A stretch of DNA of 64,000 bases from the NCBI GenBank assembly GCA_001599815.1, contig BCIA01000004.1, positions 3,684,082 through 3,748,081 on the forward strand, written 5' to 3'. This document shows positions 1-10,120 of the stretch, piece by piece. A program made the position numbers and the translations under genes. The notes beneath the pieces are model-generated. The model worked only from the letters and a program-made list of their open reading frames with translations, was not told where the DNA came from and did not search any database. The stretch comes from Furcasterigmium furcatum (lineage: Eukaryota; Ascomycota; Sordariomycetes; Glomerellales; Plectosphaerellaceae). Positions within the stretch are counted from its first letter, which is position 1; every line of letters begins with the position of its first letter.

Positions 1-116
1 GTACAATGATCCAAGAAATCCATCGATCCTGCTTCGGCCCTTGAGGCCTGGTATAAAACGGGAAATATCACATGATGCACCACAGCATCCATCACAACAC
101 ATTGCTTGCAGCTGAC
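1..116. other. 3' flank of glycerol kinase
   Basis: This short stretch lies downstream of the glycerol kinase stop codon on the minus strand. It probably holds the end of that transcript. I see no gene in it. Confidence 0.5.
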
Positions 117-1652
117 TCAGTTTGACCAGCCAGCGCTCATCTTCACAGCCTTCTCCCACTTTGAGAACCGCTTGGCCGACTCCTCCTCTGAGATCTGCGG
201 CTTGAAGATGGTGCGGCCCTCGGTGTTCGCGTCCTTGAGGTCATCGAACGACTCCCACACGCCCGCGGCGATGCCAGCGGCAATGGCAGCTCCGAAGGCT
301 GTGGTCTCCCGCATAGCAGGACGGTTGACGGGAATGCCGATGAGGTCGGACTGTGTCTGCATGATCAGGTCCGAGTTGCACATGCCACCGTCGACGGCGA
401 GTTCGGTCAGAGCATGGCCACTGTCCTTCTCCATGGCATCCAGAATCGCCTTGGTCTGGAAGCACGTGGCCTCGAGGGTGGCACGGGCAATGTGGCCCTT
501 CTTTGTGTACGCGGTGATACCGAAAATGGTGCCGCGGGCGTCATCGATCCAGTAGGGTGCGAAGAGGCCGCTGAAAGCTGTGACGAAAGTGCACCCGCCG
601 TTGTCCTCGACCGTCTCAGCCAGAGCGCTCAACTTAGAAGATGACTCGATGAAGTTGAAGTTGTCGACGAGGAACTTGACGCTGGAGCCAGCGACGGCAA
701 TGCTGCCTTCAAGGGCGTACATGGTGCGGCCCTCGCCAAAGTCAAAGGCGAGCGTGGTCATCAGGCCGTGAGTCGAGATGACAGGCTTGGGCCCGACGTT
801 GTAAAGCAGGAAGCAGCCGGTGCCGTATGTGTTCTTCGCGAGGCCGGGGAAGAACCCCTTTTGGCCAACGAGGGCGGCGGACTGATCGCCCAGAACACCC
901 ATGATCTTGGTGCCCTTGAGGGAGGTCGAGGCAAGGGAGCCGTAAGCCTCGGGGTCGGCAGAGCGGACAATCTTGGGGATGAGGACCTTCTTGGTGTCGA
1001 GGCGGAACCAATCAATCAGTTCCTCGTCGTATTGGCGAGTCTCGATGTTCATGAACATGGTACGCGACGCATTGGTGACGTCCGAGACGTGGATGTTGCG
1101 AGCTGTCCCGCCGTTGAGCTTGTAGACGAGCCACGTGTCGACGGTGCCGAAGGCAAGGACGCCGTTGTCGTAGGCGTCCTTGACCTCCTTGACATTCTCA
1201 AGGAGCCAGAGCAGCTTGCTCACAGCGGGGTAGGTTGAGAGGGGCAGGCCGCATCGCGACATGAGCTCGCCGGCGCCAAGGCGGTGCTTCAGGCGGCGGA
1301 CGAGGTCCTGGGAGCGGGTATCGGTCCAGACGATCGCATTGTAGAGGGCCTTGCCGGTGGTCCTGTCCCAGACCACGGTCGTCTCGCGCTGGTTGGTGAT
1401 GCCCACAGCCTTGATCTGGTTCTTGGAGTGCCCCTGGTTCTCGAAGGCCTCAATGGCGCCGTCAATGCATGTGGTGACGGACGACACGAGCTCCTCGGGG
1501 TCGTGCTCGTGCCAGCCGGGCTGGGGGTAGTATTGCTTGAACTCCAATTGGTGTGTCGCGACGACCTCTCCCTTGGGGTTGAATACAAGAAAGCGGGAGC
1601 TGGTGGTTCCCTGGTCAATGGCGCCGACGAACTGGATGGGTGAAGAAGGCAT
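117..1652 (-). CDS. gut1: Glycerol kinase
   Basis: This single-exon gene encodes a 511-residue FGGY-family glycerol kinase, which phosphorylates glycerol with ATP to sn-glycerol 3-phosphate, the first committed step of glycerol use. Visible family signatures are the N-terminal phosphate-binding segment DQGTTSSR (residues 13-20), GDQSAALVGQ and NTYGTGCFLL in the middle, and DGGMCNSDLIMQ followed by ETTAFGAA in the C-terminal half. Length fits the family. I chose the ATG at 1652 because the FGGY fold begins right after it. A second in-frame ATG at 1718 would add 22 basic, Ser/Pro-rich residues and cannot be excluded. The gene is divergent from the aquaglyceroporin across 2.8 kb, and the mitochondrial glycerol-3-phosphate dehydrogenase lies just beyond. 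A TATA-like ATAAATA on the minus strand (1858-1864) is about 200 nt upstream. Confidence 0.95.
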   Translation of the reverse strand: MPSSPIQFVGAIDQGTTSSRFLVFNPKGEVVATHQLEFKQYYPQPGWHEHDPEELVSSVTTCIDGAIEAFENQGHSKNQIKAVGITNQRETTVVWDRTTGKALYNAIVWTDTRSQDLVRRLKHRLGAGELMSRCGLPLSTYPAVSKLLWLLENVKEVKDAYDNGVLAFGTVDTWLVYKLNGGTARNIHVSDVTNASRTMFMNIETRQYDEELIDWFRLDTKKVLIPKIVRSADPEAYGSLASTSLKGTKIMGVLGDQSAALVGQKGFFPGLAKNTYGTGCFLLYNVGPKPVISTHGLMTTLAFDFGEGRTMYALEGSIAVAGSSVKFLVDNFNFIESSSKLSALAETVEDNGGCTFVTAFSGLFAPYWIDDARGTIFGITAYTKKGHIARATLEATCFQTKAILDAMEKDSGHALTELAVDGGMCNSDLIMQTQSDLIGIPVNRPAMRETTAFGAAIAAGIAAGVWESFDDLKDANTEGRTIFKPQISEEESAKRFSKWEKAVKMSAGWSN

Positions 1653-4469
1653 CTTGTCGGGTTGCGGCGGGCTGAGGTTGGTCTGCTTGCGTCTGGTGGG
1701 GAGAATGGAAGAGAGCATACAGGCTGCGGGCTTCGGGCAGCTGGCAGGTAGGCAAAGACACAGAAAGGCAAGTGGAAGCACGGGAGAAGGAAGAGGTTAG
1801 GTAGGGAACGAGAAGACAACAGAGGCCCGAGTCACGATCGCGAGCGACCGACGACAATATTTATCTCGCTCGTGTCCTCCCTGTCTTACTCGTGGCCGAT
1901 CCCGCATGGCGGGGTGTGGACTCAATTTGGGGGAGCAGGAGCTACTCCAGCACGAGGAAGCAGCTGCCCCTCCTGGCCCGCCCACGGGGAAACAGCTTTG
2001 CTCCAATGCCCTTTTCCGCCAAAGCCCGACATTGCCCACAGTGGGGGCCAGCCACCATTTCCCCTCACCAGCACCTGCCCGGGCTTCCTTCCTCCTGACA
2101 CCCCTGTCGTGTGCACCGTCCAAGCCCTGATGGAGCGCCAGGCTCGGGAAGGACAAGGGCAGGGGGCACCTCCATGCCAGCATGGTGCCTTCCGCCACCA
2201 AGTTTAATTCCCTAGACGCTCTGGGCAGGACGTCACTGCATCGGGCTAAGTCGCGGGAAGGCACCGAGGCCTTTTTGAGGTGACCTCGAGTCAACTGAAC
2301 GATGGATGGACTTCTCACACTTTTGCATACCAAACCAAAACAACAAAACACGGGTCAAGCTACATCTCTACACCCTATACCGACCCAGCCATCCGGTCAA
2401 TCCGGAGATGAAGGCAAAACTAGCAGACACATGCTTCTCCAGATTTCTTGGTCTCAGGATCCATCCTCGGAACATTCTGACAGTCACGAGCGTGCTCGAG
2501 GAGCCCCTCTCATCGCCTCCATGGCCCCAGATGCGGCTTCCACGGCCGGCATGGCAGGATGCACGTCGGGAATAATCCATGAGTGCGTCTGCCAGGGATC
2601 CATCTGACAAGCCTCCAGCCATGCGGCACCAACGCACATCAAGACCGATCCGACAGCGACTTATACCCCACCACGGGCGCCCCTCGCTATTCTCGGCCGT
2701 TGATGTCATACTACCCCCCGAGTTGCATCGCGACACACACCGAGCATGCCAGATCTTCGGGGATCTGTCGGCCAGCCCGTGTGGGACCGTTCCGCGATGT
2801 GGCTCCCCCGCTCCGGTGCTATCGCGGCCCTTCACCGAAGCACCATCATGGCCACACGGCCAACTCTCGACCTGCGGCTCCCTCCAGCCGAGGTTCCTTG
2901 GCATGGCGCATTCAGATGTCAGCATCTGCTGGTGGGTGCGCTTCACAGCCTGCCTGCCTGCCTACCTGCCTCCTCCGGATAGCATCGTCGCCCCTCCTTC
3001 CTGCCTTTGGCATGGTCACACGCCAGCGCTGCGAACCAGTGCAACCATGGCCACCCGTCATCACAATGCCGTCGTGCAGATCTTTTGGGGTAATACACCC
3101 TCAAAGGCACCCTCGACGGACGGCACGGGCCTATTTCTCGAATTGGACGACCACGTCATTGTCGAAGTCAATTACTTGCCATCGAGGTGATCGGACACCA
3201 ATGGCGATGTCATGACTCGGGTTGGCCACCCTCGAGTTGACAACTTGACAACGTCCATTCTTGGCCGAGGCTCAGCAAGATGCGCCATCACTACTGCTGA
3301 TTTTGGTCCCGCCATTGGGTGGGCTGATGGATTCTGGCTCCAGCAAAGAAAGGCCCTTGAAACCATCAGTCTCCATCCGGGTCAAGTCGCTCGCTGATAA
3401 CAGAGAAAAAAATCGAAACCCGGTCCACCTACCGGGCGCTACGATGACACGCGGGTTCCGGCCCCTCCGGCTGGCGCCGTCAAGGGCAGATCGTCCACCA
3501 AAGCCGCTTCCGCGACGAACGAATATGGCAATTCTGGTCCGGACCGCACGCCACTCCCCCCCACTAGAAGCCCCGTAGAAGACATATCCTTGCCTCCTGC
3601 GGCTCGGGAGAGGTAGCTCGGCACTTTCGCCAGGCTGCATCTGTACGTTCGGTGGACGGCTAACGGACTTCGCGATTGGATGCCGACCCTGGAGGTACCG
3701 TGACTTCGAGCTCAAGGTGCACCAACACCCTCTGGAGGGGCCAAGTTTGGGGCTCATGTTGCGCGTGAGCCATGAGGCCGCCCCTGTTGTCGTAGTGTCG
3801 ACGTATTACCCTCGACCCCTCCAGACCCCGTGAGCCGCGGCCGAGGATCCAGAGACGACGTTGGAAATCCTTCTCGGTGCTCGCCCGCCATCAACAGGCC
3901 GATATCTTCGGAGTGGGCGCCGAAATGCAGCACGCTGCCCCTCACCTCTCATCAAAGGCCACGGCCAACTTCCCAAACTCGCGCAATTCTCCCTTCTCTT
4001 CCTCTTCTCATCCCGAACATCCCGCTCCATCGTATCATCTTCGCTGTCCGAGCACCGACGACGTGCTGTGTCACCCCTGCCACCGAAGAGATTTTCGTTC
4101 GACTCTCGAAGAGGGTGTGACGACGACCATGGAATCTGCCCTGAGAGGATCCGCCGAGCACCGTGAGAGACTGTGTAAGTCTTGTCGAGAGGTTCCTGAT
4201 GTCTGCCCCTAAGTTCCCCGGTCGTGTCATCCCAAGTGGTTGGCGTGAACCACAGGACCCCGCCCCGTGGGGGATGGGGGTTTAGAGAAACGGCTTCGCA
4301 GGCACATAAGAGTTTGCTCGTCCCCCGTGGAGGGTATCCCCGGAGATGACCACATGGCTCTTCTTGACTGACAGCTCGGCGCTTCCCGACCATCATCACT
4401 CTCCAACGTTGTTATCCAGTCGTGCCTGCTCCTCCACTTTGCTTGCTTCATCCCAGTACAACCAGGCTA
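1653..4469. promoter_or_regulatory. Shared divergent intergenic region
   Basis: These 2.8 kb separate the starts of the glycerol kinase (minus) and the aquaglyceroporin (plus), so both promoters and 5' leaders must lie here. Several open frames of 100-200 codons are present, but they overlap one another on both strands and show no domain or consistent codon pattern. I see no gene. The only core-promoter-like signal I note is the minus-strand ATAAATA at 1858-1864. Confidence 0.5.
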
Positions 4470-5679
4470 ATGAACATCACCGCCGTTCCAGACTCTCACT
4501 CCGAGTCTTCGTCGTCTGTCGACAAGTCCACGAAGCACACGTACGAGATGGGCTCCGAGACTCACGCGGAGCACGCCTCGGAGAACGGCAGCATGCCCAA
4601 TGCTGCCACCGCCCCGGCGCTGGCACCAGCTGCGGAACAGCAGCTCTTCTGGAGCCGCGCCCGCGAGTACATGCTGGACTTCTGGTCCGAGTTCTTTGGC
4701 ACCATGATCCTCGTCTTGTTCGGGGATGGTGTGGTGGCCCAGGTTGTCCTCAGCAATGAGACCAAGGGCAACTACCAGAGCATCTCTTGGGGCTGGGGGT
4801 AAGTTCCCCTATCTCTGGCTCGCTTGAGCCATCCAACTCCTCGCACCTTGTGCGCCTCGCTGACGGGTTCTGTAGCCTTGGAGTCATGCTGGGTGTCTAT
4901 GTCGGAGGCAAGTCGGGAGGTCACCTAAACCCCGCGGTCACCTTTGCCAACTGCCTCTACCGCGGCCACCCCTGGCGCAAGTTCCCCGTGTACATGGCCG
5001 GACAGGTCCTTGGTGCCATGGCTGGAGCGTTCGTCGTGTACGGCAACTACCGCCTGGCCATTGATGAGTTTGAGGGCGGCAGCGGCATCCGAACGGTGAC
5101 TGGGCCAACCTCCACGGCCGGCATCTTCTGCACATACCCTGCCGAGTTCATGGACACAACGGCCATGTTCTGGTCCGAGTTCATCTCGAGCAGCATCCTC
5201 ATGTTCGTCATCTACGCCCTCATTGACAAGGACAACATCCATGCCGGCGCGCTCTTTCCCCTGGGACTCTTTTTCCTCATCTTCGGCATCGGTGCATGCT
5301 GGGGTTGGCTGACAGGTTATGCCATCAACCTGGCGCGTGACTTTGGCCCGAGGCTGGTGTCGTACATTGTTGGATACGGCCCTGAGGTGTGGTCGGCGGG
5401 CAACTATTATTTCTGGGTGAGTAGCCTGGTTCCGGACAGTGGGCTGTTGATGTGATGCTTGATCCGAGATGTCGAGGCTGACCGCTGAGAATGCAGATCC
5501 CCATGGTGGCACCATTCCTCGGCTGTGCTTTCGGTGGCCTCCTGTATGATCTGTTCATCTATACTGGAGAGAGCCCCATCAACACACCCTGGATGGGCCT
5601 GAAGCGGTTTACTCAGCCGCGCCGCGAGGTGTGGTCCAACACACACAAGGACAAGCCCACTCTGGACTCGAACGTGTAG
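4470..5679 (+). CDS. Aquaglyceroporin (MIP family, Fps1-like)
   Basis: Exons are 4470-4798, 4876-5416 and 5497-5679, giving 350 residues; both introns have GTRAGT donors and the frame is unbroken. The protein is a plasma-membrane channel of the major intrinsic protein family. A hydrophilic Ser/Glu-rich N-terminal tail of about 70 residues precedes the first membrane helix. The first pore motif is a standard NPA (residues 128-130, in HLNPAVTF). The second is NLA (261-263) followed by ArgAsp, the arrangement of glycerol-conducting members; yeast Fps1 also has NLA at this site. It is therefore likely to carry glycerol rather than only water. The start is the first ATG in frame with the conserved core. 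Its neighbours, a glycerol kinase and a glycerol-3-phosphate dehydrogenase, support a role in glycerol uptake or release. Confidence 0.92.
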
Positions 5680-7467
5680 CTTGTGTCAGAGCTAGCAGAC
5701 ATGAAGGAAAGGTGCCGCAACGATGGCAGGCATGGATGGGATGATATGACAGGACTGGCATGAGACCAGGATGAATGACAGAGAGGAAAGCAACAAACCT
5801 GGCGTTCAAGGGCTGGTCAACTGGACCTTTGGCGGCACGTCTGCCAAGGGCACTGGCCCATGAATGCCCGTCGAAGAAGCAAACAGATCCAGGGACAGGA
5901 GCTGATTTCATAGGCGTTCAATAGCGACAGCAAATTCGAGAAGCGCCATTGCAGAAACGAACGTAAAGCATTCTGCGCGCCACAGGCGGGATGGCGATGT
6001 GTTGCCTATATAGCCCTGCTTGTGCTGGGCTTTCGCGCGATCTTACTCGTGGATTATTGGGCGACCGAGGAATGAGGAGACGAGCTGGATCGTCAGCCCT
6101 ACCTTGACAGCACCCAAGACCTGGACATTTTGGGGCGCAAGGGTCCTCTGGTGAATGCCCGTCGGGTTCTAGACTGGGCGGCCTGTGGCCAGCGCATCAA
6201 TCCGGCAGATTCTGGCGAGCTCATCCTGGAAGATCGCGAGGAAGCGCATGAAATGCGTGGGGGACTGCTGCTTGTGGTGGATGGAGCGCGCCGCGGTGGC
6301 TGAATCCTCGGCTCATCAACCGAGATTTGTTGATAGGCATGGCGCTTTCTTTCTTTCTACCTGAGAGATTGGACCATCTCTGAAAAATGAGCGGCGGGAC
6401 TTTTGTTTTGAGGCTTTCACGGGCTGGTCTTCGCGCTTCGCCTCCTGACCACGACGATATCACCTGAGAGGTGCAGCTGCGGCGACGAAATATCAAATCT
6501 GGTGATAACGGCTCAACTGCCCCGTTGACGGGCATTGAGCACCGAGGTGCAACGGTGCATGACACGCTTCGGTTTTGCGACAGCAGAATCAACCCGATGC
6601 CAGCTCCTCAGCCATGTTTCGCGTTGATCTGCCGCTAGCGGTCTTCATCAAAATGAGTGGACGAGAGCGGGCCCGAGCAATCCGCCGGGACCCGGGATCG
6701 GGAGGTGGGTACCGAAACAATACCGAGAATTGGAGAAATTTGGAGAAGGTGGGGCATCTCGGTCCATCTCGCCCTTCGTTCCCGAAGCACATGCCAGGGG
6801 GCGACGCCAGACGGGCCACCATGAGGCTCTTGCTCCTCCAGCCGTGGAGACCTTTTGGGTGGTCCCCGTCGGCGACAACGCAGGTCAGGAAAACTGTCGG
6901 GGTTTGTGGCGATGATGTCAGGGACTTCCCGATGGCGGGCTCCGTCGATTCCCCCGACAGAGGCAAGAGAGGGCGGCCGAGGTGGGAAATGGCACGAGAA
7001 GCACCCCTGTGCCACGTGGGGGAGCAGTGGGAAAAGAACGGGAGTGAGCGAGCGACCGCCTGACGGAGGAATTCGAGCTGGCTGATCGCGCGTCCTGCGC
7101 CTTGGTCGAGGTACCCCGAAGCGTCAGTGTCCTGCTGGGCAAGTCATCTGGGTCGGGTTGTCGACAAATCCACGAATTGGGTCGACGGCTTTTCTCAGGC
7201 CGCGGGTCCGTCCATTTTCCCGGCCGTTGTTCGCGCTCCAAGGTCACTCACTCATTGTCTCGATACCTTTTCCGTCCTAATAAAAGTCCCTGAATCGTTT
7301 GTTCCATTTATTCCGTTCCTTTATTAACTTTGCCCGTGTCCCTGTCCCCTGGCGAACTGGTTGGGAGGTCTTCTCTCTTCTCCCCCTTTAGCCTCACCAA
7401 CAACTCGACTCAACCCCTGGACATCCCTTCACCACCTACCACTCCCGGGACACAAACACACGGCGCC
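5680..7467. promoter_or_regulatory. Intergenic region upstream of gut2
   Basis: This 1.8 kb contains the 3' end of the aquaglyceroporin transcript and the promoter and leader of the glycerol-3-phosphate dehydrogenase gene. A TATA-like taataaaag lies at 7278-7286, about 180 nt before the start codon, and a CT-rich stretch follows near 7370-7390. I see no protein-coding gene. Confidence 0.4.
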
Positions 7468-9610
7468 ATGTCCCGTTTCGCAAGACTGAGGACGCCGCTG
7501 ATGGTGGCCGCCGCCACCACCACCGTCTCCGCGGGCGGCCTCATCGTGTACTCTCAGATGAGCCGCACACCAACCATCACAGAAAAGGCCCTCGTCGACC
7601 TGAGGAGAGACGCCAACGGCGCCATCATCCCGCCCAAGTTCCCTGCCGTCAAATCGCGCTCTGAGCAGCTTGCGGATTTGAGGCGCCGCGGCGCCTCCAC
7701 CGAGACTGAGGAGGAGTATGATCTTCTCATCATCGGCGGCGGCGCGACCGGCACCGGTATCGCTCTCGACGCGGCCACCCGTGGCCTCAAGGTCGCCCTC
7801 GTTGAGCGCGACGATTTCAGCAGCGGCACGAGCTCCAAGAGCACCAAGCTCGTCCACGGCGGCGTCCGCTACCTGGAAAAGGCCGTCATGAACCTCGACT
7901 ACCCGCAGCTCGCCCTGGTCATGGAGGCTCTCCACGAGCGCAAGACTTTCCTCGAGATTGCGCCTCACCTGTCTAACTCGCTACCCATCCTCCTGCCCCT
8001 GCACAAGTGGTGGCAGGCTCCCTACTTCTGGGCCGGAACCAAGGCGTACGACATCCTCGCGGGATCCCAGGGTCTCGAGAGCTCTTACTACATGACCCGC
8101 TCCAAGGCCCTGGAGGCCTTCCCCCTGCTCAAGAAGGACAACCTCAAGGGCGCGCTGGTCTACTACGACGGCCAGCACAACGACTCCCGCATGAACGTCT
8201 CCCTCGCCCTTACTGCCGCCCTGTACGGTGTTACCGTCGTGAACCACGCCGAGGTCACGTCGCTCGAGAAGGACGCCCAGGGCCGCATCCAGGGCGCCCG
8301 CATCCGCGACGTCCTGGCCGATGTCGACAGCGACGGCAAGTTTGACGGCAGCGAGTTCCTCGTCCGCGCCAAGGGCGTCATCAACGCCACCGGCCCCTTC
8401 GCCGATGCCATCGAGCGCATGGACGACCCCTCGCGCAAGGCCATCGTCGCCCCCAGCGCAGGCGCGCACATCATGCTGCCCAAGCACATGAGCCCCCAGG
8501 GCATGGGTATTCTGGATGCCGCTACCTCCGATGGCCGTGTCGTCTTCGTCCTCCCCTGGGAGGGCGCTACTCTCGCCGGAACGACGGACAGCCCGTGTCC
8601 CGTTGAGCGCGAGCCCGTGGCCAAGGAGGACGAGGTCGACTTTATCCTCAAGGAGGTCGGCAAGCTGCTGACACCTGAGACCACTCTCACCCGCTCTGAT
8701 GTTCTCGCCGCCTGGTCTGGTAAGTCAACGCCGGAGGACTGTTTCCGACGATGAAAGCACTCGCTGACAATTCTCAGGTATTCGCCCTCTCGTGAAGGAC
8801 CCCAAGGCGAAGAACACCGAGTCTCTCGTCCGCAGCCATCTCGTCACCGTCTCCAACTCCGGCCTTCTCACCTGCGCCGGCGGCAAGTGGACCACCTACC
8901 GCCAGATGGCCGAGGACGCCGTCGATGAGGCCGTCAAGACCTTCAAGCTCTCTCCCAAGGCCGGCATTGCCATGCCCGACATCTCGGGCGACGTGGACTC
9001 CCGCTTCGCCTGGGCCACCTCCGGCGCCTGCAAGACCCGCCACGTCCCCCTCGCCGGCGCTCACGGCTTTTCCACCTCTCTCCCCGGCCAGCTGACCTCC
9101 GTCTACAACCTCGACGCCGACGTCGCCGCCCACCTGGCGACCAACTACGGCGACCGCGCCTGGGACGTTGTCTCCTCCACCGCCTCCGCCTCTGCCGTCT
9201 CCCGCCTCGTCCCGGCCTTCCCCTTCGTCGAGGGCGAGATCACCCACGCAGTCCGCGCCGAGTCCGCCCAGACCGCGACCGACGTCCTCGCCCGCCGCAC
9301 CCGCCTCGCCTTCCTCGACGTCAACGCCGCCCTCGACGCCCTCCCCCGCGTCGTCGACGTCATGGCCCACGAGCTCAAGTGGTCCTCCGCCCGCGCCCAG
9401 CGCGAGTGGACCGACTGCGTCCACTTCCTGCACTCCATGGGCCTGCCCAAGGAGAAGCTCGGCCTGACCCGCGCCCAGGTCCTCGAGGGCAGGCACCGCG
9501 CCGGCGCCTCCGTCGGCAGCACCGGCGAGACCGCCTCCGTGCGGATCACCGGCGGCCTGCCCGAGCAGACGCTCGGCGGCGCCGTCATGGCGCGGAACTC
9601 GTCGTCATGA
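7468..9610 (+). CDS. gut2: Mitochondrial FAD-dependent glycerol-3-phosphate dehydrogenase
   Basis: Exons 7468-8719 and 8778-9610 encode 694 residues. The enzyme oxidises glycerol 3-phosphate to dihydroxyacetone phosphate and passes electrons to ubiquinone at the outer face of the inner mitochondrial membrane. The N-terminus is basic and then hydrophobic (residues 1-30), as expected for a mitochondrial presequence plus membrane anchor. The dinucleotide-binding motif GGGATGTG begins near residue 90 and is followed by ERDDFSSGTSSKSTKLVHGG, typical of the GlpD/GUT2 family. The 58-nt intron splits the conserved AAWSGIRPL, and splicing restores it exactly. The C-terminal DAO_C region is complete. 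The start at 7468 gives the usual fungal length; the open frame extends further upstream but without support. It is the third enzyme or transporter of the local glycerol set. Confidence 0.95.
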
Positions 9611-10120
9611 GCGCGCACGGGAATAGTGGAGGATTGATCGCGGACTCTGGCTTATGAACACGGCTGGGGAGGTTTACGCATCCGGTGTACGAGACTCGGA
9701 GGCTTGCTCTGGCTTTTTTGCTTCTCATCATTATCACAACAAATAGTTGATACCTGCATGGCGTTGGCGTTGGGACCGGAGAGCGCGGGTATGCTCTGCC
9801 TACATAAGCATCGAGCACTAGAAATAGAAGACGGGAGATATGAACTCTTCAAGTGTATAGAAACGACGTTTCTGAGTGGTTTTGATTGCTCTCCTGTGAC
9901 GAAGCTCGATTTCCGATTGAGACTGGTCGGCGAGGATGTCACTGGTCATATGAGATGCAACGGCTCACGAGGGACTCAGTTCATTGTGATCAAGACTCAT
10001 TATTCATTAATATCATATCTACCCTTATTAAGTCCAAGCCGTAGAGACAGTTTTACAGTTCTAGAGACATCACCAATCATGAAAACGCCTCGCTCCTCAT
10101 CGATACACCAACGCTCCCGA
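9611..10120. other. Convergent 3' intergenic region
   Basis: This stretch lies between the 3' ends of gut2 (plus) and the secreted repeat protein gene (minus). It is more AT-rich than its surroundings and likely carries both 3' untranslated regions. I see no gene. Confidence 0.5.
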
